DNA of 18,051 nt from JBGTCD01 sp041749015 (GTDB lineage: Bacteria > Bacteroidota > Bacteroidia > Cytophagales > Cyclobacteriaceae). Under the pieces are notes generated by a model. That model was not told the origin of the DNA and did no database searches. It worked only from the letters and a program-made list of their open reading frames with translations. Where the stretch lies: positions 1-18,051 of the forward strand of contig JBGTCD010000118.1 of assembly GCA_041749015.1 (NCBI GenBank), written 5' to 3'. The stretch's first letter is position 1. Each line of letters begins with the position of its first letter. Made by a program: the position numbers and the translations under genes. Of this stretch, positions 7,050 to 13,654 are shown piece by piece.

Positions 7050-8114
7050 TTATGCGTCTACCTCCTCTTTAGTGGCTTCAGGTCTAAGAGTGCGGACAGC
7101 AGCACCGGCCTGCCATAGCTCGCTTTCGCGTAAGGTTTTGAGTTCACCATCCAGCTTCTCTCTGTAATCTGGCTTGCTGCAAGTTTCAATGGTCCTGCGA
7201 GCCTCCTCTCCTGATGCAACACTTTTATAAAGCTCTTTAAATACGGGAAGAGTTGCCTCTTTAAAACGTCCCTTCCAGTCCAAAGCCCCTCTCTGAGCCG
7301 TGGTAGAACAGTTGGCGTACATCCAGTCCATCCCATTTTCAGCTACAAGAGGCATGAGACTTTGGGTCAGTTCTTCTACGGTTTCATTAAAAGCCTCAGA
7401 AGGGCTATGACCATTGCCTCTAAGTACCTCGTACTGGGCTTCGAAAATTCCAGCAATTGCTCCCATGAGGGTGCCACGCTCTCCGGCTAGATCAGAATTA
7501 ACTTCTTTTTTAAAATCGGTTTTAAATAAATAGCCACTGCCTACACCGATACCCAGGGCAATGGTTTTATTGTAAGCATTTCCCGTGTAATCCTGGTGAA
7601 TGGCATAGCTGGAGTTGATGCCTCTACCCTGAAGGAAATGGCGTCTTACCGAGGTCCCGGAGCCTTTAGGCGCAACCAAAACTACATCCACATTTTTAGG
7701 GGGGATGATGCCGGTTTGGTCTTTGTAAGTGACCCCAAATCCATGGGAAAAATACAAGGTCTTGCCTTCCTTAAGGTGTTTTTTTACTGTAGGCCAGGCA
7801 TCAATTTGGCCGGCATCTGAGAGTAAGAATTGCAGAATCGTACCCCGCTCGGCTGCCTCTTCTAATTCAAAAAGAGATTCCCCGGGTACCCAACCATCCT
7901 TTAGGGCTTTTTCCCAGGACTTTCCCCCTTTGCGCTGACCGACGATGACATTAAAGCCATTGTCACGCAGGTTAAGAGCCTGAGCTGGCCCCTGAACGCC
8001 ATAACCTAAAATTGCTATTACTTCTTCCCGGAGCACATCCTTGGCTTTATCCATCGGAAATTCCTCACGGGTCACTACTTCTTCCTCTTCTCCTCCAAAA
8101 TTAATCTTTGCCAT
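7050..8114 (-). CDS. ilvC: Ketol-acid reductoisomerase
   Basis: Isomerises and reduces acetolactate and acetohydroxybutyrate, using Mg2+ and NAD(P)H. Of 354 residues, the N-terminal half is a Rossmann fold with GYGVQGPAQALNLRDNG (37-53); the motif is the Bacteroidota variant of the commoner GYGSQGHAHA. The specificity loop is GQRKGGKSWEKALKDG. The C-terminal knotted domain carries the metal ligands SDLAGERGTLMG (Asp208, Glu212) and the acidic pair in NETVEELTQ (Glu244, Glu248). SHGFG (123-127) is the nicotinamide-side loop. The size is that of a class I enzyme with a slightly extended N-terminus. It lies 29 bp after ilvN and 3 bp before ilvA. Cofactor preference cannot be settled by eye. Confidence 0.96.
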   Translation of the reverse strand: MAKINFGGEEEEVVTREEFPMDKAKDVLREEVIAILGYGVQGPAQALNLRDNGFNVIVGQRKGGKSWEKALKDGWVPGESLFELEEAAERGTILQFLLSDAGQIDAWPTVKKHLKEGKTLYFSHGFGVTYKDQTGIIPPKNVDVVLVAPKGSGTSVRRHFLQGRGINSSYAIHQDYTGNAYNKTIALGIGVGSGYLFKTDFKKEVNSDLAGERGTLMGAIAGIFEAQYEVLRGNGHSPSEAFNETVEELTQSLMPLVAENGMDWMYANCSTTAQRGALDWKGRFKEATLPVFKELYKSVASGEEARRTIETCSKPDYREKLDGELKTLRESELWQAGAAVRTLRPEATKEEVDA

Positions 8115-8143
8115 AATTGAATTATTTAAATTAGTTTAAATGA

Positions 8144-8437
8144 TTATACCGTTTCTTTTCTGTTGATTTCCATGTACCGAAAATAGGCTTCATGGCCTTC
8201 GCTATATTTGGCCGACTCTACTTCAATGAGCTTTTCCATTTGATGCTTTACCTTTTCCATCATGGGCCGGGTGCTGAATAGCAGTAAAATGGCGGCCCCC
8301 TTCTGGTAGTCAGCCGCATCCTCCTGTGCTAAAAGTTTGATAATCCGCACCCGCCTCCTGTTCAGGATATTGATGATCCGGTTAAGCACCGAGAAATTAT
8401 TGTCGGCCTGAATGACCATGGTAAACTCTTCTTTCAT
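8144..8437 (-). CDS. ilvN: Acetolactate synthase small (regulatory) subunit, short single-ACT form
   Basis: A 97-residue ACT-domain protein whose ATG overlaps the ilvB stop codon by 4 bp (ATGA), the standard arrangement for the acetohydroxyacid synthase subunits. Most IlvN/IlvH proteins are 160-190 residues, with an ACT domain plus a second domain. Only the ACT part is present here, as in the short E. coli IlvN and IlvM. By eye the segment MVIQADNNFSVLNRIINIL aligns with the first ACT strand and helix of IlvH. The glycine at the valine-binding turn is replaced (NNFSVL instead of N-S-G-AL), and the RGYNIESL motif is RRRVRIIKLL, so the conserved Asn is Arg. It should still stimulate IlvB, but feedback inhibition by valine is doubtful. 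A frameshifted C-terminal part is excluded because ilvC starts 29 bp downstream. Confidence 0.85.
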   Translation of the reverse strand: MKEEFTMVIQADNNFSVLNRIINILNRRRVRIIKLLAQEDAADYQKGAAILLLFSTRPMMEKVKHQMEKLIEVESAKYSEGHEAYFRYMEINRKETV

Positions 8438-10185
8438 TGCGCTTTTAATATGACCTCACCTACCCCAGCACCTGATGGTACCATGGGAAATACATTTTCC
8501 TCTTTTTCTACGACCACCTCCAGCAGAAATGGCCCCTCTGTTTCCATCATGGTTTTAACACCCGCATTGAGATGTTCCCTTTCCGAAACCTTCAAAGCCG
8601 GGATCCTGTAAGCGGCTGCGAGATTCACGAAATCAGGATTATCCATATTGGTAAAGGAATAGCGGCTTTCAAAAAATAGCTGCTGCCATTGCCGGACCAT
8701 TCCCAGAAAGTTGTTATTCAAAATCATGATCTTAACCGGAATCCTATATTGCATGATGGTGCCCAACTCCTGCACAGTCATCTGAAAGCCCCCATCCCCT
8801 ATTATAGCGACCACATGACCATGATGACCGATTGCAGCCCCCATTGCTGCGGGAAGCGCAAAGCCCATGGTGCCAAGACCACCAGAGGTGATGTTGGTTC
8901 TAGGGTCTTTAAAAGGAAAATACCTTGAGGCCACCATCTGGTGCTGCCCCACATCAGTCACTACTGTGGCATGGCCTTGAGTAATGGTGGCCAATTCCCG
9001 CACTACCTCTGCCATCCTCAGGCCTGGAGTTTCGGGATAGTACTCCTTATGAATGACTGTTTCAAATTCTTCTTGCTCAAGCTTTCTGAATGCCTCGAAC
9101 CACTCAGGCCTTTTGGCTGCATACAGCATGGGAGTCAGCCTGCTGAGGGCCTCCTTAGCATCAGAATGAATGGCAACATCTGCTGGTATGATCTTATTGA
9201 TTTCTGATTTATCAATTTCTATATGGATGACCTTAGCCTGCCTTGCATACTTGGCGACATTACCCGTCACCCGGTCATCAAACCGCATTCCGACCGCAAT
9301 GAGGACATCACATGCGTTGGTAAGCACGTTTGGGCCATAGTTGCCGTGCATACCCAGATACCCTACATAGAGTGGGTGATCGGTTGGGATGCAGGACAAG
9401 CCTAAAAGGGTACAGGCTATTGGGATTTGGGCTTTTTCAGCAAAGGCAATCAAAGCCTCAGAAGCACCACTGAGCAGGACGCCCTGGCCGGCAAGGATGT
9501 AAGGCCTTTTGGATTGGTTGATTAAATCTGCTGCCGATTCCAGACTTTGTAAATCAGGCTCAGGTACCGGTTGGTAGGTCCTGATATTATTGCAAACCTG
9601 GTATTCACCAAATGATGTGGTCTCAAACTGAGCGTTTTTAGTGAGGTCGATTAATACTGGTCCTGGCCTTCCGGAATTAGCAATGTAAAAAGCCTTTGCC
9701 ACTGCCTCGGGGAGGTCTTTAGCATTGGTGACCTGTACGCTCCATTTAGTCACCGGCAGGGTCATATTCACCACATCAATTTCCTGAAAGGCATCAGTAC
9801 CCAAAAGGTGCTCGGGCACCTGACCCGTAATACAAACTAAAGGGGTAGAATCGATAAGCGCATCTGCAAGGCCAGTAACCAGATTGGTAGCGCCAGGACC
9901 TGAAGTGGCCAGCACTACCCCTGTCTCCCCCCTGATCCGGGCAAAGCCCTGGGCAGCGTGAATGGCGCCCTGCTCATGCCTTACCAGGTAGTGCTTTAGG
10001 ACATCCTCATATCTGAACAAAGCATCATATACCGGCATTATGGCACCTCCAGGGTATCCAAACAAGGTCTTGACTCCTTCTCCCAGCAGGCACTCCATCA
10101 AAATTTCCGAACCGGTAAGGGTCCTTAAATCCATCTCCTCTGGTTGTTTCTTAGCTTTCGTCAGTGACGCATCCATGGGCTGCAC
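8434..10185 (-). CDS. ilvB: Acetolactate (acetohydroxyacid) synthase large subunit
   Basis: A ThDP, FAD and Mg2+ enzyme that makes acetolactate from pyruvate or acetohydroxybutyrate from pyruvate and 2-ketobutyrate, the first shared step. Of 583 residues, TGSEILMECLLGEGVKTLFGYPGGAIMP begins the Pyr domain (cut here: TGSEILM 24-30, GYPGGAIMP 43-51). The catalytic glutamate is Glu71 in RHEQGA. RFDDRVTG (301-308) lies in the FAD domain. The ThDP motif runs from GDGGFQM (463-469) to LNNN (489-492). The start is uncertain: the ATG used overlaps ilvD by 35 bp, while in-frame ATGs at 10176 and 10134 would shorten the N-terminal extension. The one at 10134 leaves a 16-bp gap and has AGAGGAG directly before it, too close to act as a normal ribosome site. 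The ilvN gene follows with a 4-bp overlap. Confidence 0.95.
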   Translation of the reverse strand: MQPMDASLTKAKKQPEEMDLRTLTGSEILMECLLGEGVKTLFGYPGGAIMPVYDALFRYEDVLKHYLVRHEQGAIHAAQGFARIRGETGVVLATSGPGATNLVTGLADALIDSTPLVCITGQVPEHLLGTDAFQEIDVVNMTLPVTKWSVQVTNAKDLPEAVAKAFYIANSGRPGPVLIDLTKNAQFETTSFGEYQVCNNIRTYQPVPEPDLQSLESAADLINQSKRPYILAGQGVLLSGASEALIAFAEKAQIPIACTLLGLSCIPTDHPLYVGYLGMHGNYGPNVLTNACDVLIAVGMRFDDRVTGNVAKYARQAKVIHIEIDKSEINKIIPADVAIHSDAKEALSRLTPMLYAAKRPEWFEAFRKLEQEEFETVIHKEYYPETPGLRMAEVVRELATITQGHATVVTDVGQHQMVASRYFPFKDPRTNITSGGLGTMGFALPAAMGAAIGHHGHVVAIIGDGGFQMTVQELGTIMQYRIPVKIMILNNNFLGMVRQWQQLFFESRYSFTNMDNPDFVNLAAAYRIPALKVSEREHLNAGVKTMMETEGPFLLEVVVEKEENVFPMVPSGAGVGEVILKAQ

Positions 10186-11833
10186 TTTTTACTTGTTGAT
10201 AATATTTATACAGCAAACCTTTCTTTACCGGAGGATCGGGTTGGATCCAGGCTGCCTTTCTTTTTTTTATAATTTCTTCGGAAACCAGGAGATTCATCTC
10301 TTGGGTTTCGATGTTAATATCAATGACATCCCCATCTTCTACTAAGGCCAAAAGCCCTCCTTCATGAGCTTCAGGAGTAATATGACCGACTACAAATCCA
10401 TGTGAACCTCCTGAAAATCTGCCATCTGTAATCAGGGCTACATGCTTGCCCAGGCCCGAACCCATAATTGCTGAAGTAGGCTTCAGCATTTCCGGCATAC
10501 CAGGTGCACCTTTGGGGCCGGCATACCGGATCACTACCACATCTCCTTCGGTGACCCGTCCTGTAGAAATGCCAAAGATTAATTCCTCCTCGCCGTTAAA
10601 AACCTTGGCCTTGCCTTGAAAATGGGTGCCTTCCTTCCCTGATATTTTAGCTACAGCTCCTTCTGAGGCCAGATTTCCAAATAATATTTGCAAATGCCCC
10701 GTAGCTTTTACAGGCTTTGAAACAGGAAAAATGACATTCTGTGAATCAAAATCCTCAAGGCTCACAGCAGCCAAATTCTCTTTAATACTTTTCCCCGTCA
10801 CCGTGAGACAATCCCCATGCAGGAGCCCTTCTTGTAGCAGATATTTCATCACCAAAGGCACCCCTCCTACCTTGTGCAGGTCTTGCATAAGATACCTGCC
10901 GCTAGGCTTGAGATCTCCCAAAACCGGTGTACGGTCTGAAATTCTTTGGAAGTCATTTAATTCCAATTTCAAGTCGACTGATTTGGCCATAGCAATTAGA
11001 TGCAGGACCGCATTGGTGGAACCACCGAGTGCTATTACCACACGAAGGGCATTTTCGAAAGCCTCAGGAGTCATGATATCCCGGGGCTTAATATCTTTTT
11101 CGAGAAGGGTTCTGATAGTTGGGGCTGCGGACTTGCATTCCGCAATTTTTTCGGAGCTAATGGCGGGGTTTGAAGCAGAGTAAGGCAATGACATACCAAG
11201 GGCTTCTATGGCAGCCGCCATGGTATTGGCAGTGTACATGCCACCGCAGGCTCCGGCACCCGGACAGGCATTCTGAATGACGGCTTTAAAATCCTCCGGA
11301 GTGATTTTCCCGGACATTTTTTCCCCCAGAGCTTCAAAGGCAGAAACGATATTCAAATCCTGTCCATTCCATTTTCCCGGGGCTATAGTACCACCGTATA
11401 CCATTATAGCAGGTCGGTTGAGCCTGCCCATGGCGATAAGGGCCCCGGGCATATTTTTATCACAGCCTACCACTGCTATGAGCCCGTCATAAAACTGTGC
11501 CCCGCATACAGCTTCTATTGAATCGGCTATCAGGTCCCTGCTTACCAATGAATACCGCATACCGGTGGTGCCATTAGAAATTCCATCACTCACCCCAATG
11601 GTATTAAAAATCAAACCCACAATCCCCTGGTCCCATACAGCAGACTTTACCTCACGGGCAAGATCATTTAAATGCATGTTACAGGTATTCCCTTCGAAGC
11701 CGGTACTGACTATTCCCACCTGTGCCTTGTCCATATCAGCCTCTGTAAGGCCAATGCCATAGAGCATGGCCTGGGCAGCAGGTAAGGTGGGATCCTGAGT
11801 AATGGTTTTACTATATCGGTTGGTTGCAGGCAT
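10151..11833 (-). CDS. ilvD: Dihydroxy-acid dehydratase
   Basis: Dehydrates the dihydroxy acids made by IlvC to 2-ketoisovalerate and 2-keto-3-methylvalerate. The 560 residues match the family. Three cysteines can be placed as cluster ligands: Cys51 in GNTCNMHL, Cys124 in VGCDKNMPG and Cys196 in GAGACGGMYTANTM. The Cys in the NTCNMHL motif is typical of the [2Fe-2S] enzymes of plants, Mycobacterium and many Bacteroidota, which tolerate oxygen better than the [4Fe-4S] E. coli type, where that position differs. The C-terminal half contains DGRFSGGSHGFVVGHITPEA in the usual place. The gene begins 3 bp after ilvE; its 3' end overlaps the called ilvB start by 35 bp. Confidence 0.96.
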   Translation of the reverse strand: MPATNRYSKTITQDPTLPAAQAMLYGIGLTEADMDKAQVGIVSTGFEGNTCNMHLNDLAREVKSAVWDQGIVGLIFNTIGVSDGISNGTTGMRYSLVSRDLIADSIEAVCGAQFYDGLIAVVGCDKNMPGALIAMGRLNRPAIMVYGGTIAPGKWNGQDLNIVSAFEALGEKMSGKITPEDFKAVIQNACPGAGACGGMYTANTMAAAIEALGMSLPYSASNPAISSEKIAECKSAAPTIRTLLEKDIKPRDIMTPEAFENALRVVIALGGSTNAVLHLIAMAKSVDLKLELNDFQRISDRTPVLGDLKPSGRYLMQDLHKVGGVPLVMKYLLQEGLLHGDCLTVTGKSIKENLAAVSLEDFDSQNVIFPVSKPVKATGHLQILFGNLASEGAVAKISGKEGTHFQGKAKVFNGEEELIFGISTGRVTEGDVVVIRYAGPKGAPGMPEMLKPTSAIMGSGLGKHVALITDGRFSGGSHGFVVGHITPEAHEGGLLALVEDGDVIDINIETQEMNLLVSEEIIKKRKAAWIQPDPPVKKGLLYKYYQQVKSAAHGCVTDES

Positions 11834-11836
11834 GAA

Positions 11837-12727
11837 TTAGATGATCACATGATTAAATGATTTGTCAAGTACCTTGGTCTGGTAGGCCTCGTGAATTACC
11901 GCACCAATGCTCTCCTTCCATGGTTTGGGAAATAAATGTTTATCAATACCCTCTACCCCGGTAATTTCAGCAGCCGTACCGCAAATGAATGCCGCATCAG
12001 CTTCAAAAATTTCATTCGGGGTAACAGTCCGCTCAAAAACAGGTATCTCCAATTCTTTACATAGCCCCATTACAGTATCTCTGGTGATTCCAGGGAGGAT
12101 ATGACCCTTTTGAGGGGTGTATAAAGCCCCATCTTTCTCATAGAAAAAATTAGCCACTGAAGCCTCGGCCACATTACCATGCAGATCCAGCAGCAAAGCA
12201 TCATCATATCCTCTTTGTTTGGCCTCCGTACTGGCCAAAATAGAATTGATATAATAACCGCTAGCTTTAGCCTCAAGGTGAACTGATTTGGGGTTAGGTC
12301 GTTGATAAGGGGAAATACAAAGCTGCACCTGCTTATCACCATGGTACCGGTCCCAGGACCAGGCGCAGATCATCAGGTGGGCCTCCAATGGTGCGGTGAG
12401 TGCCATATGCGGACCACAAAATACCAGTGGCCGGATATAAGCATCTTCCATTTTGTTTTTTTCCAGAAGGCTGTGGGCAGTTTCCAGCAAATCATCCATT
12501 GAATATCCTTTGAGCGGTATGTGCAAGGCTTTGCAGCTATCAAGGAGGCGCTGAAAGTGGGCTGCCCCTTTAAATATATTGATGCCATTGGCCGTTTTGT
12601 AAGAGCGTATTCCCTCAAAAGCCCCTATGCCATAATGCAAACTTTGTGAAAACAAGTCGGTAGAAGCTTCGTTGGCTTTGATAAAAGCACCATCTAAAAA
12701 AATAACTGATTCATTGCTGTAATACAT
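11837..12727 (-). CDS. ilvE: Branched-chain amino acid aminotransferase
   Basis: A fold-type IV PLP transaminase for the last step of isoleucine, valine and leucine synthesis. It has 296 residues (E. coli IlvE has 309). The start region has the typical ESVIFLDGAFIKANEA, then SLHYGIGAFEGIRSY (29-43). The PLP lysine is Lys154 in LEAKASGYYINS. NVAEASVANFF (185-195) holds the conserved glutamate, and GTAAEITGV (250-258) binds the phosphate side. It is the first structural gene of the operon, about 35 bp after the attenuator terminator and 3 bp before ilvD, so it is the first gene exposed to the attenuation decision. A D-amino acid aminotransferase or ADC lyase of the same fold is unlikely given these motifs and the operon. 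Confidence 0.95.
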   Translation of the reverse strand: MYYSNESVIFLDGAFIKANEASTDLFSQSLHYGIGAFEGIRSYKTANGINIFKGAAHFQRLLDSCKALHIPLKGYSMDDLLETAHSLLEKNKMEDAYIRPLVFCGPHMALTAPLEAHLMICAWSWDRYHGDKQVQLCISPYQRPNPKSVHLEAKASGYYINSILASTEAKQRGYDDALLLDLHGNVAEASVANFFYEKDGALYTPQKGHILPGITRDTVMGLCKELEIPVFERTVTPNEIFEADAAFICGTAAEITGVEGIDKHLFPKPWKESIGAVIHEAYQTKVLDKSFNHVII

Positions 12728-12762
12728 ATTGCTTAACGATTGTTAGTTTGCTTAAACCCTTA

Positions 12763-12799
12763 TAAAACAAAACCGCCCTGACGTAAGCCGGGGCGGTTT
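12763..12799 (-). terminator. Attenuator terminator in the ilv leader
   Basis: On the minus strand AAACCGCCC (12799-12791) pairs perfectly with GGGCGGTTT (12778-12770) around a 12-nt loop, and TGTTTTAT follows, giving a strong intrinsic terminator. It lies between the leader-peptide gene and ilvE, within the operon's own leader, so it must be conditional if the operon is to be expressed. The 5' arm is also complementary to a segment of the leader-peptide gene (see the antiterminator entry). On the plus strand the same hairpin is followed by AAAATATCG, not a T-run. Confidence 0.88.
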
Positions 12800-12832
12800 A
12801 AAATATCGATTCAGCATAGCATCATCGCCCCG
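12789..12832 (-). promoter_or_regulatory. Candidate antiterminator pairing of the ilv attenuator
   Basis: On the minus strand CGGGGCG (12832-12826, inside the Thr-Gly-Arg codons at the end of the leader peptide) is exactly complementary to CGCCCCG (12795-12789), which includes part of the 5' arm of the terminator stem. The two pairings exclude each other. A ribosome that finishes the leader peptide would cover CGGGGCG and allow termination. One stalled on the Ile/Leu/Val codons about 10-25 nt earlier would leave it free and allow read-through. The pairing is seen; the mechanism is inferred from the enterobacterial model. Confidence 0.65.
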
Positions 12833-12871
12833 TGCAGTCTTTCACGACGAGAATAATAATGGCTATGGCTG
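12812..12871 (-). promoter_or_regulatory. Candidate 1:2 (pause/protector) hairpin of the ilv attenuator
   Basis: On the minus strand CAGCCATAGC (12871-12862, leader codons Thr5-Ala8) can pair with GCTATGCTG (12820-12812) over 9 bp with one bulged C. The 41-nt loop contains the rest of the leader-peptide gene, including the CGGGGCG antiterminator strand. A ribosome on the leader codons would melt this stem. It may hold the antiterminator strand back when the leader is not translated. Confidence 0.4.
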
Positions 12872-12884
12872 TGTTAAAAATCAT
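12822..12884 (-). CDS. ilvL: ilv leader peptide (attenuation peptide), 20 residues
   Basis: ATG at 12884, TGA ending at 12822; the translation is MIFNTAIAIIILVVKDCTGR. Of 20 residues, five are Ile, two Val and one Leu, concentrated as IAIIILVV at positions 7-14, and the substrate precursor Thr is also present. A TAG stop directly precedes the ATG, so the frame is bounded on both sides. It begins about 16 nt after the predicted transcription start and is followed by an intrinsic terminator 94 bp or less before ilvE. This composition and position match leader peptides whose translation senses charged branched-chain tRNAs, like the E. coli ilv leader, although the sequence itself is not similar. 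The symbol is given by function. No clear Shine-Dalgarno sequence is present, as usual in this phylum. The peptide itself probably has no other role. Confidence 0.85.
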   Translation of the reverse strand: MIFNTAIAIIILVVKDCTGR

Positions 12885-12905
12885 CTATTAAATTCTTTTA
12901 CATTG

Positions 12906-12937
12906 CAAGATTAAAGAATAATATACTTCATTTCAAA
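12906..12937 (-). promoter_or_regulatory. Bacteroidota-type promoter of the ilv-leu operon
   Basis: On the minus strand TTTG (12937-12934) is followed after 20 bp by TAATCTTG (12913-12906), a 7-of-8 match to the Bacteroidota -7 box TAnnTTTG with the expected spacing. The predicted transcription start is near 12900, about 16 nt before the leader-peptide ATG. Apart from the features listed separately, nothing else was recognised in the 440-bp gap between ilvE and the next gene. Confidence 0.6.
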
Positions 12938-12965
12938 CATTATGCAGAAAAAAATTTTAGGGAAA

Positions 12966-13011
12966 CTAACATTCGTTTGGATTTTATTCTGTTTTTACAA
13001 ACGTTTGTTAG
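12966..13011. promoter_or_regulatory. Imperfect inverted repeat upstream of the ilv promoter
   Basis: CTAACATTCGTTTG (12966-12979) and CAAACGTTTGTTAG (12998-13011) are inverted copies matching at 12 of 14 positions, 18 bp apart. The right copy also contains a perfect 12-bp palindrome, ACAAACGTTTGT (12997-13008). The pair lies 30-75 bp upstream of the ilv -33 element and about 150-200 bp upstream of the + strand NTF2-like gene, so it could be a regulator-binding site for either. No regulator gene is in view. Confidence 0.35.
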
Positions 13012-13069
13012 GAAATGTTTAATAATATTGATATTTTTTAGTTATATAGCATGTAATTCATGCTGTTCA

Positions 13070-13639
13070 CAAGGAATGGTCTTAAGGTTGAGATTTTTTT
13101 ATTGACCCTAATAACTCAAATCAAAAACAATTAGTCATGATCAGAATCATTTTCTTTCATTCATTTTGATGAATTCACCTCTCCTTCACGGACAGGAAAA
13201 GCCCGGGTCATTAAGTCCTGTGGAAGTAATAGCTGACTCATTAGCTACTCTGCAGCTTAAAGGGTATAATAATAATAACAGGGACATTGACCTGTTTCTG
13301 TCGGCCTACAGTGATAGTGTAGCTGTTTACACCTTTCCCAATCACCTTCAATATAAAGGATTATCAAAAATGAGAGGAATGTATGCAGGCATGTTTGAGC
13401 AGCTTACTGACCTTCATTGTGAAATCGTAGATAGAATTGTCATTGGAAGCAAAGTCATTGACCATGAAAGGGTGAGTGGCTTTCCAGGAAGGGATTATGT
13501 GAAAGCTGTGGCCATTTATATTATTGCCCACGGCAAAATACAGGAGGTGTATTTTTTACTGGAGGATTAGAGTTAATTTGAAACTAATTACAACAATCAA
13601 TTCTGGATTATAGCAGGGTTTATCAAGGAATGGCCTTAA
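13070..13639. repeat. 16-bp motif repeated on both sides of the NTF2-like gene
   Basis: CAAGGAATGGTCTTAA at 13070-13085 and CAAGGAATGGCCTTAA at 13624-13639 differ at one base. One copy is 83 bp upstream of the NTF2-like ATG, the other 15 bp upstream of rlmN. The motif is partly self-complementary (AAGG...CCTT). It may be chance, a shared regulatory site or the trace of an insertion; nothing else in the interval decides. Confidence 0.3.
13169..13570 (+). CDS. NTF2/SnoaL-like (steroid delta-isomerase fold) protein, signal peptide probably frameshifted
   Basis: A 133-residue protein from the ATG at 13169. The pattern of a helical N-terminus, then DIDLFLSAYSDSVAVYTFPN, KGLSKMRGMYAGMF, LHCEIVDRIVIGSKVIDHERVSGFPG, and paired strands VKAVAIYIIAHGKIQEVYFL is that of the nuclear transport factor 2-like fold, a small alpha-beta cone. 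Bacteroidota have many, mostly of unknown ligand. Before the conserved part stands NSPLLHGQEKP, which looks like the end of a signal peptide without its beginning. An ATG at 13137 in another frame encodes MIRIIFFHSF and then stops; one extra base in the T4 run at 13164-13167 would join them into a normal signal peptide. A TTG at 13166 is another possible start. The catalytic function is unknown. Confidence 0.75.
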   Translation: MNSPLLHGQEKPGSLSPVEVIADSLATLQLKGYNNNNRDIDLFLSAYSDSVAVYTFPNHLQYKGLSKMRGMYAGMFEQLTDLHCEIVDRIVIGSKVIDHERVSGFPGRDYVKAVAIYIIAHGKIQEVYFLLED

Positions 13640-13654
13640 ATTTACAGGTACAAT

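Noticed and set aside
10626..11183. Open frame of 185 codons on the + strand
   Set aside because: It lies wholly antisense to ilvD, whose motifs and length are intact; the translation has no family features and is explained by codon bias on the opposite strand.
12728..12900. T-box or metabolite riboswitch upstream of ilvE
   Set aside because: No T-box sequence or specifier-loop architecture, and the leader is too short; the coding leader peptide explains the conserved-looking elements better.
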